A program made the position numbers and the translations under genes. The notes under the pieces were generated by a model. The model had not been told where the DNA came from, did no database searches, and was given only the letters and a program-made list of their open reading frames with translations. This document shows, in pieces, positions 36,089-46,499 of a DNA stretch of 64,000 nucleotides. Origin of the DNA: Druceiella hillmani (taxonomy: Eukaryota > Arthropoda > Insecta > Lepidoptera > Hepialidae); the NCBI GenBank assembly GCA_039881145.1, contig JAYKKI010000006.1, positions 10,796,501-10,860,500 on the forward strand. The letters are read 5' to 3'. The number at the start of each line of letters is the position of its first letter. The stretch's first letter is position 1.

Positions 36089-36770
36089 TAGATTAATCTA
36101 TGTACATATTTACGTCTAACCATCGTTTGTTGATAATCTACAATAATGTTATACGAAGGAGCAAGTTTTTTGACCTCTTAATACGGACTTAGGTTAATAT
36201 TTAATCATATTTCTAAAGCTGAGCGACAAATCCACAATTTAAGTATGGCAGAGAAAATTATATACGGGCATACAAAGACACGAATTGATTTTATCTTTAT
36301 ATAGATAGAGTTAAAACCAGCGACGGCAAATCCTTCCAAAAAATAATACTTTTACAGAGAAATTTTGGATTACTTTTTATGTTGCACAGCAACCGGCAAA
36401 AAATTAACGTTTTCGATAATAAGCTGATAACTATTTTGTCACCCATGTTTCTACGTGTCTTTATTAGTTGTTGATAGTTTATGTTAAGTCGCCATTACGT
36501 ATAATAGCTGTAGGTGTGTTAATAATCGGATAAAAGCAAAACTATTAATAACCCTGTTGCTTTATGCGCACAACAGGATAAAAATGTTATGTGATAAATG
36601 TGTGGAAGTGATTTTATAAGAAAAATTGGAAACTTTTTTTATACACAAGGAATTTGAAGATGATTATCTTAGAAACGGTTTTTGTTTTTTAACATTCATC
36701 AGAAACATTTTACGTTCAGAATAATGAGGTAAATCAGTCCTGTGAAGGAATGGCTTAGAAAAAATGCACA

Positions 36771-37318
36771 TAAAAGCCAAGTTAGAATCCGACTCGCGCA
36801 TCAGGGGTTCCGTACCTCGTTTGAAGTATAACTTTATTAGATTTCTTAGCGTAATCATTCTTTAATAATATATTTATGTTGCAGAGACATCTCAGAAACT
36901 ATGACATTATGACATCTAGAAATATCATTTTAGTTTTTATACAACCTTTGCGGTGCATTAGTTTAAAAAAAATAAGGCCCCCCTGCCTTTGTTATATTAT
37001 TTCATGTTTTGTATATATTATTTGATATTTTTAATTATATCTTTGAAGACATACCACCTAATATTATTAAAAAAATAATTTAAGTTATGTAAATAGATCT
37101 TTTAAACGATACCACACTACATATGGAATTAAAAAAAAATTAATACTTAATTCACTCGTCCCAAAATTTCCATATAAATATTTTTGGTAACATGGCCATT
37201 CCATATAAATATTTTTGGTAACATGGCATGGCCATGCCAAATTTTTACATCAAGTGGTTTCTGAGAAAAATGGCTGTAACAGATGAACTTCCCTTTTGAG
37301 GTATGGAACCCTAAAAAT
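36771..37318 (-). mobile_element. Near-complete GTTCC-type dispersed element (~550 bp)
   Basis: Read on the minus strand it opens TTAGGGTTCCATACCTCAAA, has the TTTTTCTCAGAAACCACTTG landmark, a middle with GTAGTGTGGTATCGTTTAAA, and closes GAGGTACGGAACCCCTGATG then CGCGAGTCGGATTC and AACTTGGCTTTT. From memory this is a very abundant lepidopteran repeat with GGTTCCGTACCTC and GTACGGAACCCT ends. The terminal GGTTCC/GGAACC similarity gives short inverted ends. No protein is encoded. Confidence 0.7.
37170..37231. repeat. 31-bp tandem duplication inside the element
   Basis: CCATATAAATATTTTTGGTA, then ACATGG, occurs at 37170 and again at 37201, private to this copy. Confidence 0.9.
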
Positions 37319-37319
37319 T

Positions 37320-38080
37320 TCTTTAGCAATGACTTAAGTTCTACTTTATTTCTGTTTGTTTCCATATCGTGACACTTTCATGGAGCGGTTAAGTGGCCCA
37401 CGACTCATCCTGAATACTTAGTGGCTTTCCCCGATGGCCTTTGTTTATTTCTGCTGTAGTTATGAACTACTTGAATCATTTATGGCACATGTTTCACTGT
37501 CAAAGCGTTTTCATCGGATTATGATTTGTTTATTGGATAAAATGCGTAAATATATATTTGTAATTTTTTTTGGGTGTGATCTCCGGTGTTGTGAGCGTTT
37601 AGTTTTTAAATTTTTGTTATTTCTATTAATCTGTTTTTCGCTTTGTCGAAGTTTTTTTGCTATTCCACTTAAGGTACTAGGACTGTTAATAAGTAAAAAA
37701 TAACTTCTTGAAAATCACGTCTCGTAACATTTAATAACTGTGACTTTTTAAGAAATTAAACCTTTTACAGAGATGGAGACATTGATTTGGACATAAATGT
37801 CTATATTTAACAGAGTTATTTATTTACTTCAAAAATACTGTCACTTATCGGAACGCAATATTTGTCTCCCCACACCGGGCATCGATTTTAAATACATTTT
37901 CCTACGCTATTTAAATATAAACAATACGCAAAATCGTAACGGGCGGAGTTCGTATATTACTTTACGAGTGTTGTACGTTATCAGCGTCGAATGTGTTAAG
38001 ACGTCACAGAATTTATTTAGAAATAAAAAAATAACATCAATAGAAATATTTTGAAAGTATGATTCATAATCTGGAGCTGA
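37320..38080. other. No gene seen
   Basis: Two ORFs of 85-89 codons (37434-37703 and 37797-38054) are rich in F, L, I and K and lack motifs; the first has hydrophobic runs but no signal-peptide layout. Confidence 0.35.
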
Positions 38081-38084
38081 CTAC

Positions 38085-38337
38085 ATCCTCATCATTAGCA
38101 ATCAGAAAGCGCCCACTTATTATAAAGGTCTCTCTCAAAGATTCCAGTAAAGATTGATCCCGTGCATTCTATCGCTTCCCGCGGCCTTTACCAAGCCACT
38201 TAAAGTCTTTCCACTCTGCGTCTTCTGGTAGATGGCCACTATTCGAGAATGTCTTCCCCGACGGTTGTCGATTCTCCATGCTATATAGTCAGCCCATTAC
38301 CACTTCAGTCTGTCACTCCTACGTACTATATCAGTAA
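38085..38337 (-). pseudogene. Degenerate LINE C-terminal relic
   Basis: The minus-strand translation shows DIVRRSDRLKW, then WADYIAWRIDNRRGRHSRIV and KAAGSDRMHGINLYWN, with stops interspersed. It resembles the RLKWxWAGHIAR..DNRW..RPxxRW..AGxDW segment of insect LINE C-termini, more decayed than the 22.6-kb copy. Confidence 0.5.
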
Positions 38338-38451
38338 CTTTAGTTCTATAATCTACGTGATATATTATTTATATTTTTTTGTTATTATATTACGCGAGCA
38401 AAAGTTGCAGTAAAAGCTAGTAAACAATAAGATATATCTTCATAACAAACC

Positions 38452-38916
38452 ATGATTCTCAAGAAACCTGCTTTATATTCACTAACGTCCTGTTTGACCT
38501 CAGCAAGTATTACCCGTCGTGTACCCTCATATGTCTTTTTATACCTTGTAAACTGTACATCACTATCGTTACACGCTCGCTTGCAGAAAGTTTGTTCCTC
38601 TAATATATATCAACTACCCGGTCGATGTACTGTTATGGATGACACAACACCCAGATGTTACACATCCGTACATATTTACATTTCTGTGTCGCCCGTAGCC
38701 ACAGATGCACCGGTCCTCGCGACAACTGGAAGAGAAAGTCGCGAGATAAGGCCGAGAGCGCAGGCGCGTCGCGCGATAGTTGGCCTCTTATCTAACGGGG
38801 TCCGCCCTTATAGTGGTGCGACATCGTACTGTGGCCTACATAAAATGCTGGTACGTTACGAAATGTTAAATTTACGGAACTTTCATTGTGGGTGTGGTGA
38901 AAGAACGGTGGTTTGA
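38452..38916 (+). CDS. Unassigned 154-codon ORF over a GC-rich patch
   Basis: Not recognised. The second half (from about residue 80) lies in the GC-rich patch and reads VLATTGRESREIRPRAQARR; the first half is S/T/L/C-rich. No domain, transmembrane segment or clear splice sites. The openness of the 3' half may simply reflect high local GC. It directly follows the LINE relic, so part could be transposon-derived. Confidence 0.2.
   Translation: MILKKPALYSLTSCLTSASITRRVPSYVFLYLVNCTSLSLHARLQKVCSSNIYQLPGRCTVMDDTTPRCYTSVHIYISVSPVATDAPVLATTGRESREIRPRAQARRAIVGLLSNGVRPYSGATSYCGLHKMLVRYEMLNLRNFHCGCGERTVV
38690..38835. other. CpG-rich patch with nested palindromes
   Basis: A strong local GC peak in AT-rich DNA. 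CTCGCGAC/GTCGCGAG form a perfect 8-bp stem at 38716-38745. A second inverted pair GATAAGGCC/GGCCTCTTATC spans 38745-38792. It could be a promoter-like island or a SINE/MITE fragment from a GC-richer source. Confidence 0.5.
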
Positions 38917-39499
38917 TAGGGGCTGTGACGTGGGTTTACAGTGGGTGAACTTTTGTAATGTGTATCACGTAATCGAAGACAAGGAACGTACGAGAGTTGG
39001 TGAAACGAATGGTCCGGTATAATGTTAGCTTAATATTTATATTAATTTAGTCACTTTTAGTATTAGTACATTAAAATTAGCTTTTTACTCTTGGTTAAAG
39101 CTAACGTGAGCTTTTTTTACACAACTGTTAATTGCAGCGATCAATCATTAATCATATCAATATCGTTAGTAGGCTGACATATTGTTCTTACTCTTCAATT
39201 TTTAACGTTGTTTTAATTTATAAAGGATAAAAAATACTCAAGCCTTTAGTTCTTTACAATCTAAAGATAAACAAAAAGTAAAACTTTACGTTAAATTAAC
39301 TAATCAGTTTTTATTTCATGCGAATAAAAACAAAAAGACACGCAAAGGTTTCTAAATGGTCGAATAATTCTTTACAGTTAATTTATAGTTCACTAAACAC
39401 ATTTTTTGGAAAAATTATTTTAATATTTTACTTTATAATTTTGCTGTTATATTACATGAATAGAAATCGGCCAGTGCGAATATGGCTGTTCGCATCAAC
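38836..39499. other. No gene seen
   Basis: AT-rich; the 70-codon ORF at 39318-39530 runs into a dispersed repeat fragment. Confidence 0.4.
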
Positions 39500-39765
39500 T
39501 GTTCAGTATCTCCTTCCGAATTTCGTTTGAAGTGAAGATTCGTGATTTATCTTAAGACACCACTAATATCGAATTATTAGCCAGATGAATACTTAACGTT
39601 TTTCATAATTTTGGGTTCAATATTTTTTTGTACAATTTTAGAATCAGTACTATTGAGACACAACATGGTTTATTATAATGCTAAATTTCTAGTTTCTGTG
39701 TCGAGCGGTTTCTGAGAAAAACGGCTGTAATCACGTGAATGTTCTTATAAAGGTTTTATTTGTCT
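39500..39765 (-). repeat. GTTCC-type repeat, diverged copy
   Basis: TTTCGTTTGAAGTGAAGATT at the left and GTCGAGCGGTTTCTGAGAAA then AACGGCTGTAATCACGTGAA at the right match ordered landmarks of the 36.77-37.32 kb copy. Both ends are degraded. Confidence 0.5.
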
Positions 39766-40212
39766 TTTTGAATTACGAATTTTAAAAATGTTTAGATCAG
39801 TAATGAGAGTAATTTCTGCTTTCGTAGATTTCACTTGAAGGTGGAGTTAATTTAACTTAGTTTAGAACCACCTTTAACGTTCTTCATACACGAGTACACA
39901 TTTTATATATAAATCTTTATATGAGTAATCATATGCTATTTTATGTATAAATTTTTATCGTAATTCCGTTTGACGATAACCTTAAATTATTCCTGAACTT
40001 TCATATCCGAAAAGGAAAAAGTAACCCTTGTAAGATCTCAAACGTGTCCTAGTGGTGAAGCATGTTATCTTGCATATATTTCAGTTGAACCCGCAGATAA
40101 CTAACTTAATATTTAAAATATTTAAATTCAAATTAAAAAAGATGGGGAGAGACTTAAGTTCATGGGGTAATAATTGAAATTTAATTTTTGAAAAGTTTAA
40201 AAAATATTATTT

Positions 40213-40493
40213 AGAATTTTATTCACAATTAAATGAAACTACGTGATGTAGTATTATTTCTACTTTCTTTAATTTCTTTACCACGACCTAGGTTTCGTTG
40301 TATTACAACATCTTCAGGTGGGATATTAGCAAAGATGAATCTTTGCTAATATCCTACCTGAAGATGTTATTGCTAGGTCGTGGTAAAGAAAGTAAAGAAA
40401 GTAGAAATAATACTACATCACGTAGTTTCATTTAATTGTGAATAATGAATTTCTACAAAATTAACGCCAAATATATTCAATATAAGAATTTTA
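40213..40493 (+). mobile_element. Hairpin element copy 4, full length
   Basis: The element proper is about 40222-40484. It is flanked by AGAATTTTA at 40213-40221 and 40485-40493 (9 bp exact). The first arm begins TTCACAATTAAATGAAACTA; the apex is at about 40333; the second arm ends GTTTCATTTAATTGTGAA; and the tail TAATGAATTTCTACAAAATT then AACGCCAAATATATTCAA follows. The second arm lacks a short segment (GTTATTGCTAGG where the first arm predicts a longer TTGTAATACAACGAAACCTAG), so the hairpin has an asymmetric gap. Confidence 0.85.
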
Positions 40494-40599
40494 TGTGAGA
40501 AATTTAGTATAAAACTAGATATACTGCTAAAAATATTCCCAATAAATATGTGCCTTCTCCTCATCTCCGAAACTGCTAAAACCTAAATTATAGAAATAA

Positions 40600-40826
40600 C
40601 AGCATTAATTGATTTTCACTGAAGGTTTACTGCAAAAACTATAGCCATAATTCTGAATATCATAGTCATTGAGAAATTAACGATATCTTTACCCATATGA
40701 AGGATGTAGTAAGGCGTGGTAGGTACGCTTAATATTTGTTAATATTTATACGTGCTTAAGTGTAGACAGGACCTTCATAGTGCGAGTTTCAGTCGCAGTT
40801 AATAGGTTTCATTGTAAATAGGAAAA
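40600..40826 (+). repeat. GTTCC-type repeat, 3' end variant
   Basis: The end reads GACCTTCATAGTGCGAGTTT then CAGTCGCAGTTAATAGGTTT, the 3' landmark of the family in diverged form. Confidence 0.45.
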
Positions 40827-40968
40827 TTGGTTTTCACGATTGTCAGTTACTTCAAAGTTATATCAATTCTTTTCCGTCATCTTACAGAAAATCTGAACTA
40901 TAAATTACATTTTACTGTTATAAAGTTTTAGACATCTTTAAAGACTGCTTTCCAATTAGTGATTACAA

Positions 40969-41160
40969 AAACCTGTCAAGCACGACTAGAACTTGTACTA
41001 CGAGGTAACATACATTTTGGGAATATATAAACATTTAGGGTGCGTAGAATTTCTAATAAAATATTTAAAGATATTAATTTTCCACAACGTAAATACGTTG
41101 CCTATTATATCTTTCACAGGCCTAAGGATATGGTGCATATTTAAATAATATTATTTATCA
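40969..41160 (-). repeat. GTTCC-type repeat, 3' end fragment
   Basis: On the minus strand CCTCGTAGTACAAGTTCTAG then TCGTGCTTGACAGGTTTTT forms the end, preceded by GCCTGTGAAAGATATAATAG and GGCAACGTATTTACGTTGT, which match the 58.05-58.1 kb segment of the plus-strand copy. Confidence 0.65.
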
Positions 41161-41163
41161 CCA

Positions 41164-41165
<2 letters not shown>

Positions 41166-41225
<60 letters not shown>
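41166..41225. repeat. (TA)n microsatellite
   Basis: About 60 bp of uninterrupted TA immediately beside a GTTCC-type fragment. Confidence 0.95.
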
Positions 41226-41227
<2 letters not shown>

Positions 41228-41639
41228 TATATACTGCCTACTGTTCCTTACACGAACATAATAAACATATATTTTAAAATTCTAAATTTCTTTTGTAGTT
41301 GTTTTTAGTTACCTGTACGGGGTTTTCGTAGTAGACAAATACACACATGTCATAAGTTGGTCGACAATTACTTGTAAACTAGTAGAGCCCTCAGTTGTTA
41401 TAATTTTCCTTTTAATTTCGTTCTATATACTAACTACTGTTGTGAATACTTTCAGAAATTCAAAAATAGCGGTTTATCAGTTAAGTGTGGGACACGAAAC
41501 TCTAACAAAAATGATCACGTTAAACTTGATACATCTTGAATGAATCGCTGTATCATAAGAAAGATTCAAGACATATCATTATTTCTAAAAGATTGATTCA
41601 ACAATATCTTACATACCGGTGTGTGCAAAAAGAAAAGTC

Positions 41640-41850
41640 ACCTCCAATTTACGTGTAAGGAAATACTATAGAAAACTGATTTTATTAATTTTATAGGCGT
41701 TATAAACAGGTATAACCACGACCAAATTTCAGCTTTATAGCATTAATTATCTGCGAATAAAATAGTTGTGACATAAAGATAGACAAACATAATATAGATA
41801 TGGCAAAACTGTAAGTGTTCCTAGTTCGGGTACCGTATCCTAAAAAATAA
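41640..41850 (-). repeat. GTTCC-type repeat, 5' part
   Basis: Minus strand: TTTTTTAGGATACGGTACCC, then a block with ATGTTTGTCTATCTTTATGT and GCTGAAATTTGGTCG, following the layout of the family start but diverged. Confidence 0.5.
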
Positions 41851-42395
41851 TGTATGATAAATAAAACTGGGTTTCCATTATTATTCCGTGGTATTTATTC
41901 AACGAAAATATAATTTTACTATTTGGATATCTTGAAATATTGGTTTAAAAACAGGTAACTTTATAAACGGGTAACAGTAGAAACGCCAAATAATAAAAAG
42001 GCAACGGTGCCATGTGGTGTTTTAAAAGACGTATTTTGACATCTACATTAACTTTAAGGTCAATCTGTACTTTTTGCCTATATTGAGGACGCAGGAATAT
42101 TAAGTGTGTGAGTGCGAACGCGCACTTGACCGCTTTTTTTACACTTACACAGTCACTGCTCGCAAACCGAGTCGATCGTCACGCACGACCGACATCTTAT
42201 GCAAGACAGCCACCGCTTGCGGTGTCATTTTGTTACTTTTTGTACTTAATTGAAAAGAAAAGTCATTAACTTAGTAATCTTATCCAACAAGAACGATATA
42301 TATCCATGAATCTCCATATATTTTAGCATGTTCTTTTATAATTCGGGGAAAACTATTTCGATTTTAATGTAATTTTTTTCAAATTATATATTACA

Positions 42396-43130
42396 AAACA
42401 ATATATTGTTTTTTTTGTGAAATATATTCTTGAATAAAAATGGGTATATTGAGCTCACTTCTGTAGGGTCTTTATGCGATATAACATTATTATAAAATTG
42501 TTGAAAAATAGCGAAATATACAGATAAGCGATAAAGGTGCCTAATGGGAGGTTAGCCATTCTAACTAACCCCATATATGATAAATATCTATGATATATTC
42601 TAACTGAGACCATCTAATGAGATATTTTTGGATAAAAATTGATATATTAAACTCTAAATTGGTATATTGAAGTCTAATGGGAGGTTAGCCATTCTAACTA
42701 ACCCCATATGTGATAAATATCTATGAAATATTCTAACTGAGACCATCTAATGAGATATTTTTGGATAAAAATTGATATATTGAACTCTAAATTGGTATAT
42801 TGAAGTCTAATCGGAGGTTAGCCATTCTAACTAACCCCATATGTGATAAATATCTATGAAATATTCTAATTGAGACCATCTAATGAGATATTTTTGGATA
42901 AAAATTGGTATATTGAACTCACTACTACGATGCTCTTATGTGACGTACCATTATTGTCGTTTAGGTTGGTGAAAAATAACGAAATATATAGATAAGAGAT
43001 AAAGGTTTCTAATGGGACTTAAGCCATTCTTGCTGAGACAACCTATGATATATATCTATGATATATTCTAGCTGAGACCATCTATCATATAAGGTATTCC
43101 TGGATAAAAATGGATATATTTTTACCGATA
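42396..43130 (+). repeat. Internally repetitive element, locus 1
   Basis: Left edge AAACAATATATTGTTTTTTT then TGTGAAATATATTCTTG, the same edge as at 49.02 kb. The body is units of [GGATAAAAATGG(G)TATATTGA - CTCAC.. - GTTGAAAAATAGCGAAATAT - CTAATGGGA - GCCATTCTA - GAGACCATCTA]. Three internal units starting at 42541, 42674 and 42807 are a shortened 133-bp version in near-identical tandem; another full-type unit follows to about 43110. No coding capacity. Confidence 0.8.
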
Positions 43131-43139
43131 ATAAAATAT

Positions 43140-43650
43140 TCATCAAAAAATTTAAACGAGCGCAAAAATAAAGGTAATATCTAAGAGAAATTGGAAAACT
43201 ACACTATTACTTTTATTAAATCATTTAGGTGGAGGGGATATAGGTCATTGTACTCTACGTAGACTTGATGAATATTTTTGGATGACTTTTCTTTTTAAAA
43301 CTGATAAAGGCAAATATATTCGTAAATATATAACTAATGATACGATTTTTTCAACAAAAACGCCGAGGGGATGTTTTTTTCTTTCAGTTTCTTATTTACA
43401 CTGCCTAATCGTCAACAGTCAATTTAACAAATTAGGAAATGGAATATTAAACAAGAAAATTAGGACAGAAAACGGAATACTTACTATAGGAAAGACTTAA
43501 TAAAGGTTCTACGGATACACATTTTGAGTCGCCCACTTTGTTCAAAGCGTCATTGAAGCGGGCGGAACAAACACTGCTGACTGATAGTAGAAAATACATG
43601 AAAATATTTATTCGCCGTTTCCGAACTCGAATGTGGGACGCGGAGGTGGT
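43140..43650. other. No convincing gene
   Basis: A 72-codon K/T/N-rich ORF (43282-43500) has no motif. Confidence 0.35.
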
Positions 43651-43654
43651 TATT

Positions 43655-43845
43655 GTTTATCTTATCGCGGGGCATGGTTTAGTGGTTCGGCGTTGGACCA
43701 CGGTACTTTATGGGGCGGGTTCGACAGTCGAGAGAACCGTTGGCGAAGTGAACCCGGATGTTCTGTACGAAATCGATAATGCAATGTTTCTTTGCATCCT
43801 TATGTATCTGTCTGTATATTTATGCTATCTTCCAAAGAAATAACT
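43655..43845 (+). mobile_element. Possible second tRNA-derived SINE type
   Basis: GGGGCATGGTTTAGTGGTTC resembles a pol III A box (GGTTTAGTGGTT) and GGCGGGTTCGACAGTCG resembles a B box (GGTTCGA) about 40 nt downstream. It is followed by unrelated body sequence and a TCTGTCTGTATATTTATG-type end. It is not a canonical tRNA, because the acceptor stem does not pair. Single copy in this window, so the assignment is tentative. Confidence 0.4.
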
Positions 43846-44335
43846 TGGAGATAAGACGTCCATTCACAGTATTATTATTGAATACCTTTAGTAGCACTTT
43901 AAATAAATTTAAGTAACACAGATTATATTTCACTAATTTAAACTTATTATCTCTAAACATAAGAATTCATTTACAATACTTTAACTCTAGCACCATATGT
44001 ATTTTGTTAAAAAAGTCAGTATATATGGCAAAATATACAAATTAGTAATATTTAGAAATATTCTCTTACTGCTTACATATTTCATTTCGTAAAAGTCCTA
44101 GCCAGATTTCCTAAAGCAATTTCGCTTTATTCCGAAAAATTAATATAAAAAGCGTTCTTCGAGGAACTTTAAATTATAGCTACCAACGTTATAAAATTTA
44201 AATATAATTATAATGAAAAGTGAATGATGAAGCTGTGTGAATAAACATTTTTTTCTGTATATTAAAAATTACAAAAAAATTTAAATTAAAAAAAATTAAT
44301 AATTTTAATTTAAAATTTAATTTTTGCTGTCCCCC

Positions 44336-44395
44336 GCCCCCCGCGTCTCTAAACACCTCCGCTCTGTATACTACAACAGTAGCAATATTAATTGT
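44336..44395 (+). repeat. Conserved CCTCCGCT motif, locus 2
   Basis: CGTCTCTAAACACCTCCGCT then TGTATACTACAACAGTAG and CAATATTAAT aligns with 45.94-46.0 kb over about 50 bp. Confidence 0.6.
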
Positions 44396-44632
44396 AAATT
44401 TTTTATTTTTTTTTCATCCTAACGTGACGCACTTTTTGTTATTAATGTCCTTATATTCAAAATAATATGCATTAATTTTGATTTAAAACTTCTTAAAATT
44501 ATCCCAATTTTGAATTATAGAGTGAAGTGAATTTTTATTTCATAAAGTTATTAATACACCAATTCAATTATTGAACTTATGCTTCTCTAGGCGTGTTATA
44601 AAAAATATGAGAGTGAAATTTTACGTTGCATA

Positions 44633-44772
44633 CATGCGCACGAATGATGCAACAAAGATCGACAAGATGAAGTTGGTCACAAAGCGCGCGCACGATGCAA
44701 CAAAAATTTACAGTGTGAAGTTGGTCATGATGCGCGCGCACAATGAAAAAGATCAATAGGATGAAGTTCACT
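44633..44772 (+). repeat. 48-bp minisatellite, about three units
   Basis: GATGCAACAAA at 44646 and 44694, and AGTTGGTCA at 44671 and 44719, show 48-bp spacing; a third partial unit carries GCGCGCGCACAATGAAAAA. Because 48 is a multiple of 3, both strands keep an open frame of 62-64 codons with 16-residue repeats; I do not regard these as genes. Confidence 0.85.
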
Positions 44773-45800
44773 AAACATATAATTAAATGCGTGTAGTGGC
44801 TATATTTAAGATATGTTATTAAAATATATTTTACGTCTATTTCTCTAAGTGAGGTTAAGTTTCGTTATGTATTTATGTGCATTATAAATCATAAATTATT
44901 ACATTATTATACATTAAATATTTAAAATTAATAAATTATAATAAATTTTAAGCATATTCATTTATTTTCATTACTAATTAAACTTTGTTTAGATCATCTT
45001 AGGAAATTTGACAATTCATTATACACACGTGTTTATATTAAATGAATGCTGAGTATCCATTGAAATTTTCGAAATAATTAAATTTTATTTTAAAATTAAT
45101 TGAATTAAAATAATAAAGTAAAAAAATAAATAATAATAATAATTATTATATTTAATTATTAAATGATAATGTTTGTAATTATAGATAAAAAGATCAAAAT
45201 TTTTACTACTCTGTATGAGAAAATAAAATTTAATTATTATATTTGAATTTAGAATTTACCAACCGTATTTATAATTTATAATGACGCTCCAGTCCTTTTA
45301 TTATTTTATTTCCATTAATTATAATTTACGTGCTATAATTATATTAATTATTATTATATTATAATACCAAAAAAGTATAACTTTTAAAGCGCGTACATAA
45401 GTACATGCACAATTCTTTTTTATATATTTGCTAGTATTCAAATATTTTGGAAGTGCAAATGCGGCTCCTTGGACTTATAGTTAGAGTTGAAGACGTCATA
45501 GAAGACGGTGAACTAATAAAGCACTCGTTATATTATATCTAAAATTCGTGTATTATCCAAATGCCAAATTTTAACTTCTTAACTCGACTAGAAGTGTCCA
45601 AATAAGATTATTATATAATCGTGCAAAATGTTTCCGTATAAAGGTTTCCAACGTTAACCTTGCCTGTGACTACGTTATGTAGGCCAAGACGTGTTTCTCT
45701 TCCACGAGATCGTGACAAATATGCAAAATGATAAATGAAATTTCACCCTACGTTTATTGCTTGCCTTTTCAGATAGCGAAATCTAGAATTGTTTACCCTA
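44773..45800. other. Very AT-rich, no gene seen
   Basis: The most AT-rich kilobase of the window, dominated by TAATTATTA-type sequence. Confidence 0.5.
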
Positions 45801-45934
45801 CCTGGCTTCATCCTGGGGCTTCGCTCGTATGTACTTTTTTTATTTAATGCACCACTTTAAGTGCCTGCCCTAATATTGTCGCAACACCTTTTTTTTCTCT
45901 TTCACTAACATAGAATGATCTAAGTTAAGGTGCC

Positions 45935-45998
45935 CCCCCCCCCGCATCACTAAACGCTTCCGCTTCGTATACTACTGTAGTAGCAATATTAATAGTGG
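45935..45998 (+). repeat. Conserved CCTCCGCT motif, locus 3
   Basis: After a run of eleven C residues, GCATCACTAAACGCTTCCGC then TTCGTATACTACTGTAGTAG and CAATATTAATAG; directly abuts the long inverted-repeat element. Confidence 0.6.
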
Positions 45999-46001
45999 AT
46001 A

Positions 46002-46499
46002 TAAGCAAAACCCTAAAAATGTAACAAATATCAGAGTAAACTGCTTAAAAGATGCAATGTAGAGAGAGGCCGGCTTATTTATTAACTGATAATAATTAAT
46101 ATTACCGCTGATATACCAACATTTCTACTAGAGAAGCAATATTAATAGTAGGTGTTAGATGTAACCCCAACCCCGCCAAACGGTATATGCATTAACCGCC
46201 AAACGAAATATGTAAAGAATTACCTCACAACTGTATCGATTGTCGGAATAGGGGGTATATCTGACATCTACTATTAGTATTGCTTCTGTAGTAGTATATT
46301 CTCACCAACTATTAATAATGCTTCTGGCGTAGTATGTCCACAACTACTATTAATATTACTACTGTAGTAGTAGGTGTTGCTATGTCAGCGGTAATAATCA
46401 TTATTATCAGTTAATAAATAAGCCGGCCTCTCTCTACATTGCATCTTTTAAGCAGTTTCCTCTGATTTTTGTTACATTTTTAATAGGGTTTTGCTTTTA
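46002..46499. mobile_element. ~500-bp element with long terminal inverted repeats
   Basis: The left arm begins AAGCAAAACCCTAAAAATGT at about 46004 and the right arm ends with its complement at about 46499. The arms pair for about 110 bp, including GATGCAATGTAGAGAGAGGC then CGGCTTATTTATTAACTG. Next to the arms sit ~39-bp modules built on CTACTGTAGTAGCAATATTA: one in the left half and three in the right half. There is no transposase, so it is a non-autonomous MITE-like element. A TA-type target site is possible but the edges are ambiguous. Confidence 0.8.

Noticed and set aside
44571..44771. 62- and 64-codon ORFs with 16-residue repeats on both strands
   Set aside because: A 48-bp DNA repeat keeps frames open on both strands; no other coding evidence.
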